A DNA stretch of 59,623 nucleotides from an uncultured Oscillospiraceae bacterium (GCA_934481445.1 CAKSPC010000010.1:1-59623); one strand, 5' to 3'. Numbered from the stretch's first letter, positions 35,712 through 46,876 are shown. The notes: generated by a model from the letters alone, not told the origin. A program made the numbers and translations.

Positions 35712-37670
35712 TTATTCTTTTCTTTTCGGATCGAAGCCGGTTTCCTTTTTCAGCCGAACCTTGTCGAGGTACATCTGCGCGTCGGCAACGGAGAGCATTT
35801 TATCGGGGTCGCCTATCTCGTTCGCCCCGCAAAGGCAGAAGCCCAGCGGCATATATATCGGGTATGGCTTTCCGGCGGTGCGGTTGTAGTTGTCAAGATA
35901 TTCGTACAGCGCACGGCGGAATTCATCCAGCTTGCCGCCGCTGAAATCACCGTATGCCGCCTTTACGAACTCATCGCCGCCGATACGGAAATTCTTTTCG
36001 CATTCCGCGCCGCCTATCCATGTCCTTGACATTGCGCCTGCGGCTGTCTTGATGAACGCGTCGCCCTCGCTGTGGCCGAATGTGTCGTTGACGTATTTGA
36101 GCCCGTTAAGGTCCGCCATGACGATAAGGAACTGCTTTCCCCCCGCCTTTGCTTCGTCGATAAGCTGCGGGAGCATAAGGTTGAAGCCGTTGCGGTTCAG
36201 CAGACCCGTCATAAGGTCGGTGATGGCGTCCTCGCGCATTTTTTTGTAAAGATAGGTCATTATGGCGAGGCGGCGCTGGGACTCAATGGCGTTTGAAAGC
36301 ACGTTTATCCAGTAGTCGTAAATATCGGGCGGAGGGACAATCTTGCTGCCGTATGATATCACTGCAAATCCGAAGCATCTGTTTTCAAAGTGCAGCGGGC
36401 GGAAAACGTAAGCCGAAGGTTCTCCGCTGCTGTCAAACAGCGGCGGAAATACTTCGCTGATGAAAAATCTCCTGTCGGTTCCGACATATTCTTCGCGGGT
36501 TCCGTCATGGTGATTTATGCGGCTGTATGAGATGAGCATTTCGTCGGAGTAGGACGTCCTGACGTAATTTTCTGCGACGGAAGCCTCGTGCTTCGCCACA
36601 TCGTCGCACATACATATGTAAATGCTTTCAAGCTCTTTGAAGGAATATGTGAACCAGTTCGCCGTCCAGAACATTTCGCGCATATCCTTGCTGTTTATCA
36701 GCGCCTCGCTCATGGTGTTGAACTCCGAGAAGAAATCGCTGAATGAGTTGTCGCGGTCATGCTTGAAGCGGTTGAGGTTATAGTCGTCTGCGAGGGTACA
36801 GCCGCAGGTAAGGGCGAAATTCTCCGTAAAATCGCATTTTATGGGGTTTTCCTGCGGGATTGCTTTTCCGTTTGCGAGGTCTATAAGACTGAGGCACGCT
36901 TCATATCCAATTTTGTTGGTGCAGCGTATCGTAGACGTCATGAAAGATACATCGTCGACTGTCTCGCCGTAGTTTGCAAGCCTGATATCGCGCGGCACGC
37001 GCAGTCCGCGTGAAAACAGCGCGTTGTAAACGCTGTCGGTCATATAACTGTTGGCGCATATTATCGCCTCGGGAAGTCCGTTTTTCCCTTCGATAAGAGA
37101 ATTTACGACGTTTTCACCCTCGTTGCGCCAGAAATCTCCATAGAAAATACGATTGTCCTGGATTTTAAGCCCGTTTTCGCGCATAGCGGACTTGAATGCC
37201 GAAAGGCGGTGTTCGGCGTGCGGGTGTCCCTTTATGCCGGTCATATAGGCGATATCCCTGCATCCGTGTGCGTTGACCATATGGTTTACCATCGCCTTGA
37301 CGACGTCGGAATCATCGGACAGGAAACAAGGTATCCCGTCGATTTTGAAGTCGATCGTTACTACCGGAATATTGTTCTCCTTTGCGTGGCGCAGCAACGG
37401 CTCGGTTACGATTATGTCGCGCGTGGAAAAATCAACCGTATCCGGTAGATAGATGACGCCGCAGAATTTTGAATAGTCACCGGGAAGGGTGAAGATATTC
37501 ATTTCTCCGCTGTGGTAGTTGTCACTGCTGCGCGGCATGGTGACAGAGAATACCGCAACGTTCATGCCATGGCTGAAAGCGGCTTTGTATATTCCTTTCA
37601 AAATTCCCGCCTGATAATCCTTATTGGGTTTCTCAATAAGGACGGCAATACATTTCCGCTGTCTTTTCAT
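35712..37670 (-). CDS. Cytosolic diguanylate cyclase with LacI-type sugar-sensor domain
   Basis: A 652-aa protein with no membrane segment. Residues about 7-285 form a LacI/periplasmic-binding-protein type 1 domain (FDPR-like pieces: VVTIDFKIDGIPCFLSDD, DIAYMTGIKGHPHAEHRL, AIICANSYMTDSVYNAL). It lacks the LacI DNA-binding helix-turn-helix. A GAF-like middle region (about 320-480) precedes a GGDEF domain with MADLNGLKYVNDTFGHSEGD and FRIGGDEF, so cyclase activity is expected. It probably couples a cytosolic sugar or metabolite to cyclic-di-GMP synthesis. It is divergent from nadE. Confidence 0.88.
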   Translation of the reverse strand: MKRQRKCIAVLIEKPNKDYQAGILKGIYKAAFSHGMNVAVFSVTMPRSSDNYHSGEMNIFTLPGDYSKFCGVIYLPDTVDFSTRDIIVTEPLLRHAKENNIPVVTIDFKIDGIPCFLSDDSDVVKAMVNHMVNAHGCRDIAYMTGIKGHPHAEHRLSAFKSAMRENGLKIQDNRIFYGDFWRNEGENVVNSLIEGKNGLPEAIICANSYMTDSVYNALFSRGLRVPRDIRLANYGETVDDVSFMTSTIRCTNKIGYEACLSLIDLANGKAIPQENPIKCDFTENFALTCGCTLADDYNLNRFKHDRDNSFSDFFSEFNTMSEALINSKDMREMFWTANWFTYSFKELESIYICMCDDVAKHEASVAENYVRTSYSDEMLISYSRINHHDGTREEYVGTDRRFFISEVFPPLFDSSGEPSAYVFRPLHFENRCFGFAVISYGSKIVPPPDIYDYWINVLSNAIESQRRLAIMTYLYKKMREDAITDLMTGLLNRNGFNLMLPQLIDEAKAGGKQFLIVMADLNGLKYVNDTFGHSEGDAFIKTAAGAMSRTWIGGAECEKNFRIGGDEFVKAAYGDFSGGKLDEFRRALYEYLDNYNRTAGKPYPIYMPLGFCLCGANEIGDPDKMLSVADAQMYLDKVRLKKETGFDPKRKE

Positions 37671-37704
37671 AAAAATATCTCCAAAAGCAATATTTGTTAC
37701 TGAT

Positions 37705-37733
37705 ATTATACATTAGTTTAACGAAAATGTCAA
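37705..37733 (-). promoter_or_regulatory. Sigma-A promoter of the LacI-GGDEF gene
   Basis: Minus strand TTGACA (37728-37733), 17-bp spacer, TATAAT (37705-37710). Confidence 0.8.
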
Positions 37734-37794
37734 TAACAAACCGCGCCGAAAAAGACACATTTTGCGCGCCGACAAAACAAAATGCAGATACTAC

Positions 37795-37823
37795 TTGAAT
37801 TTTACCTGCAAAATGTATATAAT
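37795..37823 (+). promoter_or_regulatory. Sigma-A promoter of nadE
   Basis: TTGAAT (37795-37800), 17-bp spacer, TATAAT (37818-37823), about 38 bp before the start. Confidence 0.75.
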
Positions 37824-37860
37824 AAATATGTATATCACAAAAGAACGGAGATCATAGAAC

Positions 37861-39774
37861 ATGACTGATGGATTTATAAAAGCCGCTGCGGCGACTCCCG
37901 ATATAAAAACCGCCGACTGCGGTTACAATGCCGAACGCATTATAGAGCTCATAAACGAGGCGCACGAGCAGGGCGTTAAAATCCTCGTGCTGCCCGAGCT
38001 GTGCATAACCGCCTACACCTGCCAGGATCTTTTCTTCCAGCCCGCTCTGCTGGAGGCGTCGATGAACGCACTGCACCGCGTCATGGCAGCAACGGACGGA
38101 CTGGATATGCTCACGGCGGTGGGGTGCCCGATAATGTTCAGGGGAGAGCTGTACAACTGCGCGGTCGTTATCAAGGATGGCGCGGTGCTCGGCGTCGTGC
38201 CGAAGAAGTTCCTGCCGAACTACAACGAGTTCTATGAAAAGCGCCATTTTGCCACCCCCGACGAGGGTGATTTCGAGATAGAGCTGTTCGGAAAGACGGT
38301 GCCTTTCGGGCTGAATATCCTGTTCGAGTGCGCGGATATGCCGGAGCTTGTTTTTGCGGCGGAGATATGTGAGGATCTTTGGTCGGCGGATCCGCCGTCA
38401 ACTGCGCTGGCTCTCGGCGGCGCAACGGTGATCGCGAACCTTTCCGCAAGCAATGAAACCATCGGCAAGGACGATTACCGCCGCGCGCTGGTAACGGGGC
38501 AGTCCGCAAGGCTGATATGCGGGTACATCTACGCCAGCGCGGGTGAGGGCGAATCCACGCAGGATCTTGTTTTCGGCGGACACCGAATCATCGCGGAAAA
38601 CGGCACCGCCCTTGCGGAGAGCAGGCTGTACACTACCGGGCTTACAATAAGCGAAGTCGATGTATACAAGCTTTCGACGGAGCGCCGCCGCAACACCTCT
38701 TTCGAGGGCGGACTGCGCGGCGGGATGAGGCGCGTGCGCTTCGGCATGAAAATTACCGAAACCTCCCTTACCCGCAGGGTGGAGCGGACGCCGTTCGTGC
38801 CATCTTCCGGCAGCGAAAAGGACAAGCGCTGCGAGGACATCCTCGCCATGCAGGCGCACGGCCTTGCAAAACGCGTTAAACATACGAACTGCCGCAGCCT
38901 TGTCATAGGCATTTCAGGGGGACTGGACTCCTGCCTGGCGCTGCTGGTCTGCGTGGAAACGATGAAGCTGCTGAACCGTCCCATGACGGATATAATCGCG
39001 GTTACGATGCCCTGCTTCGGCACCACCGCGCATACAAAATCCAACGCTGAGAAGCTCTGCGGACTGCTCGGGACAACGCTTCGGGTTATCGACATAAAGG
39101 CTTCGGTGGAGCAGCATTTCCGCGACATCGGCCATGACGAAAGCGTCCACAACGTCGTTTACGAAAACGGACAGGCACGCGAGCGCACGAAGATACTCAT
39201 GGACATCGCGAATGCGGAAAACGGCATGGTGGTCGGCACGGGGGATCTTTCGGAGCTTGCCCTCGGCTGGGCGACCTACAACGGCGACCACATCAGTATG
39301 TACGGTGTAAACGCGGGCGTTCCGAAAACGCTGGTGCGCCATATCGTGCGGTATTACGCGGAGGTATCCGACAGCCCCGACCTGCGGGACGTTCTCATCA
39401 GCATATTCGACACCCCTGTAAGTCCCGAGCTGCTGCCCGCGGACGAAAGCGGAAACATCGCGCAGATAACCGAGGATCTTGTCGGCCCGTACGAGCTGCA
39501 TGACTTCTTCCTGTACAACGGCATACGCTGGGGATTTTCCCCGAAAAAGGTGTTCCGCCTTGCGATGTACGCATTCGAGGGCGCATACGACCGCGAAACC
39601 ATCCTTAAATGGCTCAGGACGTTCTACCGCAGGTTCTTCTCGCAGCAGTTCAAGAGAAGCTGCCTGCCCGACGGCGTGAAGATAGGTTCCGTTACCCTCT
39701 CGCCCCGCGGCGACTGGAGAATGCCCAGCGACGCAAGCAGCGCGGTATGGTTGAAAGAAATCGACGAGCTGTGA
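37861..39774 (+). CDS. nadE: Glutamine-hydrolysing NAD(+) synthase
   Basis: A 637-aa two-domain enzyme making NAD from nicotinate adenine dinucleotide, glutamine and ATP. The N-terminal nitrilase-type glutaminase (about 1-290) shows the Glu-Lys-Cys triad regions: LPELCITAYTCQDLF, VVPKKFLPNYNEFYEKRHF and FAAEICEDLW. The synthetase domain (about 330-637) has the ATP loop VIGISGGLDSCLALLV and GTGDLSELALGWATYNGDH. Length and order are standard. GGAG lies upstream of the ATG. Confidence 0.95.
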   Translation: MTDGFIKAAAATPDIKTADCGYNAERIIELINEAHEQGVKILVLPELCITAYTCQDLFFQPALLEASMNALHRVMAATDGLDMLTAVGCPIMFRGELYNCAVVIKDGAVLGVVPKKFLPNYNEFYEKRHFATPDEGDFEIELFGKTVPFGLNILFECADMPELVFAAEICEDLWSADPPSTALALGGATVIANLSASNETIGKDDYRRALVTGQSARLICGYIYASAGEGESTQDLVFGGHRIIAENGTALAESRLYTTGLTISEVDVYKLSTERRRNTSFEGGLRGGMRRVRFGMKITETSLTRRVERTPFVPSSGSEKDKRCEDILAMQAHGLAKRVKHTNCRSLVIGISGGLDSCLALLVCVETMKLLNRPMTDIIAVTMPCFGTTAHTKSNAEKLCGLLGTTLRVIDIKASVEQHFRDIGHDESVHNVVYENGQARERTKILMDIANAENGMVVGTGDLSELALGWATYNGDHISMYGVNAGVPKTLVRHIVRYYAEVSDSPDLRDVLISIFDTPVSPELLPADESGNIAQITEDLVGPYELHDFFLYNGIRWGFSPKKVFRLAMYAFEGAYDRETILKWLRTFYRRFFSQQFKRSCLPDGVKIGSVTLSPRGDWRMPSDASSAVWLKEIDEL

Positions 39775-39837
39775 TATTTTTCAGCAATATTACAGATTGA
39801 ATATTTTATAAATGCGATATTTGTAGAAATATAGCGT

Positions 39838-40027
39838 AATATTACAAATTGTAATGTGATTTACGCGGAGTTTCCCGTTTGAATATTGGAAAAAACTCAC
39901 ACCTGGCAGGCGCGGAAATTACGAAAATGTGGCGTAATCTTCTTCGGCTTTCGTGACGGACAGGCGTGAAATCCCGCCGCATTGACCGAAAGGCAAACCG
40001 AATTTCGCCTCGACAAATTGTAATATT
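39838..40027. repeat. 190-bp non-coding segment bounded by inverted repeats
   Basis: AATATTACAAATTG (39838-39851) is mirrored by CAAATTGTAATATT (40014-40027), 13 of 14 bases complementary. A third, direct-orientation copy of the box (AATATTACAGATTG) lies at 39786-39799. The interior is GC-richer, with GGCG/CGCC stems, and has no reading frame of note. It could be a miniature element or an RNA gene between nadE and the 40061 gene. Confidence 0.45.
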
Positions 40028-40060
40028 TATCAACAAAATAACCGACAGGAGAGTGAAAGC

Positions 40061-40624
40061 ATGACAGAAACGCTAAGGCGGCGGCTGGTGCACTTCCGCA
40101 CGGAGGGCGACATCACCGCGGATTTTGAAGCGGCGCGCAGGAAAAAGGTGCGTGCGCTGCGGCGGGTGATACACAGCTGTTTTTATTATCAGTGCGCCGC
40201 GGCGGCGGGGTGCATCGCGGCTTCGCTGATCCTCGGCGCGGGGGCGGCAGCGGCTGCGGTGATAATCGGCGCCGTGGCGGCGGTTATGGTAGCTTTCCTG
40301 TCCGTTGGCGGCGGCACAGCCGAAAAGACGATAGTCTATATCCTTGACCTTGCGTATGCGGTGATATGCTTCACGGCGGGAGCGATGGCGGATAACGGCG
40401 CGCCTTTTTATGTCTGCGGGATAATAATGCTGACGGCGGCACTGGCGGCGCTGGGGGGATTTTTTGCGGCGTATATGCGGGATGTCCTTGAAAAAACCAC
40501 CGCCGCCGACCTTACCGCCGAGGATTACGACATGACACCAAATGCCCATGCCGCGGAGCATTCTCTGCCGAAAAAATCGGAGCTGCGTGTGCTTGCGGAA
40601 CAGTTTGCGGAGAAAATGCGATGA
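40061..40624 (+). CDS. Four-helix membrane protein of unknown function
   Basis: A 187-aa protein with a basic cytosolic N-terminus (residues 1-38), about four membrane helices (40-150, Ala-rich) and a hydrophilic tail. No family was recognised. GGAGAG precedes the ATG. It overlaps the next gene by 4 bp (ATGA), so it may work with the Gx-type transporter. Confidence 0.65.
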   Translation: MTETLRRRLVHFRTEGDITADFEAARRKKVRALRRVIHSCFYYQCAAAAGCIAASLILGAGAAAAAVIIGAVAAVMVAFLSVGGGTAEKTIVYILDLAYAVICFTAGAMADNGAPFYVCGIIMLTAALAALGGFFAAYMRDVLEKTTAADLTAEDYDMTPNAHAAEHSLPKKSELRVLAEQFAEKMR

Positions 40625-41211
40625 GTTACGACAGAGGAACGGCAACAAGGAAAATCGCGCTTGAGGCGCTGTTTATTTGCTTTGCGGCGTCGCTTTCAGC
40701 GCTGGAAACGATGCTGCCGCCGATATGCCCCATCGCAGGGGTGAGGATAGGACTCGGCAACATCGTCACGCTTTTCATACTATATGTCGGCGGAAAATGG
40801 GGCGGAAACGAAGCCTTTACGGTAAGCGTGCTGCGGTGCTTCGCGGCGTCGCTGATAACCGGCTCGCTTATGAATGCGGCTTACGGGCTTATGGGCGGAC
40901 TGCTCGCCTGCGGCGTTATGTTGGTCATGCGCAGGGTATTTCCGAAAAGCAAGAGCGCGGACGAAATGCCGCCGAGGTACCTTTTCGACCCGAATTATCT
41001 GCTGCTTACGAGTATATTCGGCGCGCTGGCGCATATCGCGGGACAGCTTGTCACCGCGGTGATATTCTACGGAACTTTCTCCGTGATGGTCTACGCTCCA
41101 ATACTTATGTTGAGTGCGGTGCTCGGAGGAGCTTTTACGGGGCTCTGCACGATGCTGCTGCTGAAAAAACTTCCGCGCAGATGGGTTGATTTTGTGAGAA
41201 ACTGCGGATAA
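40621..41211 (+). CDS. Gx-transporter/heptaprenyl diphosphate synthase component I-like membrane protein
   Basis: A 196-aa membrane protein with about five helices. It starts RKIALEALFICFAASLSALE and has the family block GVRIGLGNIVTLFILYVGG and later FGALAHIAGQLVTA. The family (Hpre_diP_synt_I, Gx transporter) resembles ECF-type substrate-binding components. The transported compound is unknown. It is translationally coupled to the preceding gene and followed 11 bp later by polA. Confidence 0.85.
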   Translation: MSYDRGTATRKIALEALFICFAASLSALETMLPPICPIAGVRIGLGNIVTLFILYVGGKWGGNEAFTVSVLRCFAASLITGSLMNAAYGLMGGLLACGVMLVMRRVFPKSKSADEMPPRYLFDPNYLLLTSIFGALAHIAGQLVTAVIFYGTFSVMVYAPILMLSAVLGGAFTGLCTMLLLKKLPRRWVDFVRNCG

Positions 41212-41222
41212 GGAGAGAAAAC

Positions 41223-43739
41223 ATGAAGCTTCTTTTGATAGACGGAAACAGCATAATGAACCGCGCGTTTTACGGAATACGCCTGCTTTCCAACAAAAAG
41301 GGAATGTTCACGAATGCGCTTACAGGGTTCATGAACATATATCTCAAGCTGCTTAAAGAGGAGCAGCCCGACCACATTGCGGCGGCATTCGACCTGCGCG
41401 CCCCGACATTCCGCCACAAAATGTTCGCGGAATACAAGGGCACCCGCCATGCCATGCCCGAGGAGCTGGCGCAGCAGATGCCTGTTATACGGGAGCTTCT
41501 GCGGGCGCTGGGCGTGTCCGTGGTGGAGCTTGAGGGCTACGAAGCGGACGACATCATCGGCACTCTCTCCCGCGCGGCGGCGGAGCAGGGCAGCGACTGC
41601 GTTATCATGACCGGCGACCGCGACAGCTTCCAGCTCATAAACGAACGCGTTACCGTGCGGCTTGCTTCCAACAAGGAGGATATATTCTATACCCCCGCGA
41701 AGATCGCGGAGGTATATGGCGTTACCCCCCGCGAAATGCTGGAGGTAAAGACTCTGATGGGCGACAGCTCGGACAACATCCCGGGCGTTGCGGGAATAGG
41801 CGAAAAGACCGCGCTTTCCCTTATACAGAAATATCACACTGTGGAATATATCTACGCAAACCTCGCGGAAATAGACGTCGCCAAGGGCGTGCGCACCAAG
41901 CTTGAAAACGGCAGGGAAAGTGCTGAGCTTTCGCGGAAGCTTGCGGAGATAGACCTGCACGTCCCGATTTCGGAGAATATGGCGGATTATGCTTTCGCCG
42001 GGGGAAACAAGGGCGAAGCGGCGGCAATACTCACGGAGCTTGAAATGTTCGCGGTGCTGAAAAAGCTTTCGCTGGATAAAGAAGCCCCCGCGAAGCTTTC
42101 GGAAAATTCCGCGGTGAGATCCGCCCCCGCGGAAAAGGCGGAGCAGACCGCCACAGCAAAAGCCGACAGCGCGGAGTACGACGCGGCGGCGCTTGACGTG
42201 CTTATTATCAACGGAGAGATCGCGGTTTACAGAAACGGCGGGCGGCAGGACGGCGATGTAAAATCCCTCCTCGAAAATGACGAGCCGAAGCACACCGACA
42301 ACGCCAAGGCGCTGTACAGCAGGTGCATAAAGGATGGCGTATCGCTGAACAACGTTACTTTCGACGCGACCCTCGCGGCGTATCTGCTGAATGTAAACGC
42401 GGGGGATTACGCGATGGAAAGGGTCTGCGCGGAATACGGCGTGAAATTCGACTCCGCCGCGCCCTGCGCTGGAATATCCGAGCTGAACGCAAAGCTGTTT
42501 TCGGAGATATGCTCGCAGGGGATGCTGACGGTGCTGAGGGAAATCGAAATCCCGCTGGCGGAGGTGCTTTCCTCCATGGAGATAGACGGCGTTGCGATGG
42601 ACATGGCGGCGCTGCATGATTTCGGCGCGAAGCTTCTGCCAGAAACCGAGCGGCTTCAGAGCGAGATCCACGAACTCGCAGGGCATAAGTTCAACATCGG
42701 AAGCCCGAAGCAGCTGAGCACGGTGCTTTTCGAGGAGCTGGGACTTCCCGCGGGGAAAAAACGCAGCACGGGCTATTCCACCGACGCGGAAACGCTGGAG
42801 GGGCTTGCGGACAAGCACCCGATAGTTCCGCTGATAATCGAATACCGCACGCTTACGAAGCTTTACAACACCTATGTCAAGGGGCTGGAGGCCTGCGTTT
42901 CCGAGGACGGAAGAATGCACACCACATTCAAGCAGACGGAAACGAGAACGGGCAGGATTTCCTCCGCCGAGCCGAATATACAGAACATTCCCGTGCGGAC
43001 GGAGATAGGCAGGAATTTCAGAAAATTCTTCACGGCCGGGGAGGGCAAGCTGCTTGCGGACGCGGACTACAGCCAGATCGAGCTTCGCGTGCTGGCGTCG
43101 CTTGCTGACGACAAGGTCATGATAGAAACATTCCGCGAGAACAGGGATATCCACACGGAAACCGCCGCGAGCGTTTTCGGGCAGCCGATAGAGTGGGTGG
43201 ACGCTGATATGCGCCGCAAGGCAAAGGCGGTTAACTTCGGCATTGTTTACGGAATAGGCGCTTTTTCTCTTGCGAAGGACATCGGCACCAGCGTCAAGGA
43301 AGCAAAGGAGTATATCGACGGGTATCTGAAGCATTTCTCGGGGGTACGGGATTACATGGCGAAAGTCACCGAGAGCGCAGAGCACGACGGCTATGCCGTT
43401 ACGATGTTCGGCAGGCGGAGATTTATCCCCGAGATACTCGCTGCAAACAAGACCGTAAAGGCGCTCGGAAAGCGCATTGCAATGAACACCCCGATACAGG
43501 GCACGGCGGCGGATATCATCAAGATAGCCATGATAAAGGTTTATCGCAGACTGAAGAAAGAGCTTCCCGAAGCGCGGCTGATATTGCAGGTTCACGATGA
43601 ACTCATCGTAGAGGCTCCCGAAGCGGTGGCGGAAAAAGCGGCGGCGATACTCTCGGAGGAAATGCAGAACGCGGTGAAGCTTGCCGTGCCGCTGACCGTT
43701 GACGCAAAAACGGGCAAGACGTGGTTCGACGCGCATTGA
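41223..43739 (+). CDS. polA: DNA polymerase I
   Basis: An 838-aa family A polymerase for gap filling and Okazaki fragment processing. The 5'-nuclease domain (1 to about 290) has LLIDGNSIMNRAFYGI and EADDIIGTLS with VIMTGDRDSFQLI. The middle region (about 300-450) lacks clear 3'-5' exonuclease D-x-E motifs, so proofreading is probably absent, as in many Firmicutes. The polymerase domain has motif A DADYSQIELRVLASL, motif B RRKAKAVNFGIVYGIG and motif C LQVHDELIVEAP. AAGGAGA precedes the ATG. Confidence 0.95.
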   Translation: MKLLLIDGNSIMNRAFYGIRLLSNKKGMFTNALTGFMNIYLKLLKEEQPDHIAAAFDLRAPTFRHKMFAEYKGTRHAMPEELAQQMPVIRELLRALGVSVVELEGYEADDIIGTLSRAAAEQGSDCVIMTGDRDSFQLINERVTVRLASNKEDIFYTPAKIAEVYGVTPREMLEVKTLMGDSSDNIPGVAGIGEKTALSLIQKYHTVEYIYANLAEIDVAKGVRTKLENGRESAELSRKLAEIDLHVPISENMADYAFAGGNKGEAAAILTELEMFAVLKKLSLDKEAPAKLSENSAVRSAPAEKAEQTATAKADSAEYDAAALDVLIINGEIAVYRNGGRQDGDVKSLLENDEPKHTDNAKALYSRCIKDGVSLNNVTFDATLAAYLLNVNAGDYAMERVCAEYGVKFDSAAPCAGISELNAKLFSEICSQGMLTVLREIEIPLAEVLSSMEIDGVAMDMAALHDFGAKLLPETERLQSEIHELAGHKFNIGSPKQLSTVLFEELGLPAGKKRSTGYSTDAETLEGLADKHPIVPLIIEYRTLTKLYNTYVKGLEACVSEDGRMHTTFKQTETRTGRISSAEPNIQNIPVRTEIGRNFRKFFTAGEGKLLADADYSQIELRVLASLADDKVMIETFRENRDIHTETAASVFGQPIEWVDADMRRKAKAVNFGIVYGIGAFSLAKDIGTSVKEAKEYIDGYLKHFSGVRDYMAKVTESAEHDGYAVTMFGRRRFIPEILAANKTVKALGKRIAMNTPIQGTAADIIKIAMIKVYRRLKKELPEARLILQVHDELIVEAPEAVAEKAAAILSEEMQNAVKLAVPLTVDAKTGKTWFDAH

Positions 43740-43765
43740 TGAACGGATAAAGAAAGGTGACAAAA

Positions 43766-44461
43766 ATGTATAAATACGAAACGCATCTGCATACAAAAGA
43801 GGGAAGCGCGTGCTCCAGCGCCCCTGCGGATGAAATGGCGCGGGCGCATAAAGCGGCGGGATATGATGGGATTTTCGTTACAAATCATTTCTTCAACGGC
43901 AACACGTCCGTCCCCCGCGATCTGCCTTGGGAAGAATGGGTGGAGCAGTATTGCAGGGGGTATGAAATTGCAAAGAAAACCGGGGACGAGATAGGTCTGA
44001 AAGTTTTTTTCGGGATTGAATATTGCGTATACAGCTCGGATTTTCTTATTTATGGAATTGATAAGGACTGGCTGAAGCGGAATGAGAAATTGCTGCTGCG
44101 TTCGGACGAGCGCGAGCTTTTCAGAACGGTGCGCTCACAGGGCGGTTTTATAGTGCATGCGCATCCGTTCAGAGGGGATCCTTATATACATCATATCAGC
44201 TTGTATCCGGATGATGTTGACGCGGTGGAGGTTATAAACGCGAGTCATAGCCCGAATAGTTTTTATAATCGCCGCGCAGATATTTATGCGGATATGTACG
44301 GACTGCCGAAAACGGGCGGGTCGGATTCGCACCACTTGGATAAGCTTTTCGGGGGCGGGATAGAGGTGCCCGAGGAGATAAAGACGCCGTATGATTATTT
44401 AAGACAGATACAGAACGGGACGGTGGTGCCTAGGGAGAGAACGCTGCCGTTGTTCGGGTGA
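43766..44461 (+). CDS. PHP-domain phosphoesterase
   Basis: A 231-aa metal-dependent PHP-family protein. Metal ligands appear in YETHLHTKEGSACS, VTNHFF, FFGIEYCVYS, FIVHAHPF and GGSDSHH. Relatives hydrolyse phosphoesters, for example histidinol-phosphate-like substrates; the actual substrate is not predictable. ATG at 43766 follows AAAGGTG; the in-frame GTG at 43757 is part of that ribosome site. The gene ends just before the composite repeat at 44484. Confidence 0.88.
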   Translation: MYKYETHLHTKEGSACSSAPADEMARAHKAAGYDGIFVTNHFFNGNTSVPRDLPWEEWVEQYCRGYEIAKKTGDEIGLKVFFGIEYCVYSSDFLIYGIDKDWLKRNEKLLLRSDERELFRTVRSQGGFIVHAHPFRGDPYIHHISLYPDDVDAVEVINASHSPNSFYNRRADIYADMYGLPKTGGSDSHHLDKLFGGGIEVPEEIKTPYDYLRQIQNGTVVPRERTLPLFG

Positions 44462-44483
44462 GTTCGGGGCAGTATTTCATTTC

Positions 44484-45190
44484 GACTTTGTGGGGCACAA
44501 TCTCATCTCAAGTTTGAAGTGAAAACGCATCGGTTAAGCAGGCACATATCAAAATCATAAACGCGGTCGAGGGGTCGCACCCCTCGCAGGTCAAGGGCGG
44601 CGCCCTTGTCGCCGTCCGCAGACGGCGAAATGCCCCACGCATAGAATATCTTATGCAGTAAAAGCGCAAAGCAGGTGCGTTAATTCGACTTAAAAAGCGC
44701 TAAAGGGGGTACGGGGGGAAAACAAGAGTTTTCCCCCCGAGGTGCATAGTAAATCTTAATGTACATTTCCTCTCCAACAGCCCGGTGGGCTGTTGGGGAA
44801 CGAGCACGTTAGGATGTGAGTGCGTAATGCTTAACTGCCGCAATTTTATAGGCGCATTATGGGCGCGCTGCCTCAAAAACAGTCCACTGGACTGTTTTTG
44901 AGGAAAGAAACCTTTAGATTTAATATGTTGCTAGGGGGGAAACTCTTGTTTTCCCCCTTGAACTCCCTTTAGCGCTTTTTTAGTCGGATAAACGTTTCTG
45001 ATTACTGCTTTCACTGCAATAAATTTTATATGCGTGGGGAGTTTCGCTGTCTGCGGACAGCGACTGGGGCGCTGCCCCAGTCCCCGCAAGGGGTGCGGTC
45101 TGTCGGTCAACCCCCTCTGTCGCTTCGCGACACCTCCCCTATGGGGAGATCACCCCTTGACCGCGTATATCGGGCACCATAAAGACTATC
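44484..45190 (-). repeat. Composite GC-hairpin repeat element, copy in reverse orientation
   Basis: About 707 bp without a credible gene, filling 44462-45256. It has two arms with inverted order. The left arm has CACCCCTCG, AAGCGCTAAAGGGGGTACGG, a G6-AAAAC...GTTTT-C6 hairpin (44713-44738) and AACAGCCC/GGGCTGTT. The right arm has AAAAACAGTCC/GGACTGTTTTT (44875-44899), the complement of the same G/A hairpin (44933-44957), CCCTTTAGCGCTTTTTT, a GCTGTC/GACAGC stem, and ends CACCCCTTGACCGCG. Read on the minus strand it follows the order of 53919-54725. Confidence 0.75.
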
Positions 45191-45213
45191 TGTTGCACTG
45201 AAATTTTAAATGC

Positions 45214-45242
45214 AAAAACGGGACTGCCCACCGCAGTCCCGT
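45214..45242 (-). terminator. Terminator of guaB
   Basis: ACGGGACTGC (45218-45227) pairs with GCAGTCCCGT (45233-45242), loop of 5 nt, with TTTTT on the minus strand. Confidence 0.88.
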
Positions 45243-45256
45243 ATCTCTTATAATAA

Positions 45257-46834
<1,578 letters not shown>

Positions 46835-46847
46835 CTATAGTGATATT

Positions 46848-46876
46848 ATTATAACATGGTTTCTGATGTTTTTCAA
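46848..46876 (-). promoter_or_regulatory. Sigma-A promoter of guaB
   Basis: Minus strand TTGAAA (46871-46876), 17-bp spacer, TATAAT (46848-46853). The leader of about 110 nt contains a CCGC...GCGG hairpin around TATGCATA (46811-46826); no purine riboswitch was recognised. Confidence 0.75.

Noticed and set aside
41091..43796. A 901-codon open frame on the minus strand opposite polA
   Set aside because: No domain or ribosome site; polA on the plus strand is unambiguous.
44484..45190. CRISPR array or IS element with transposase
   Set aside because: Repeats are not evenly spaced with unique spacers, and no transposase frame exists in the segment.
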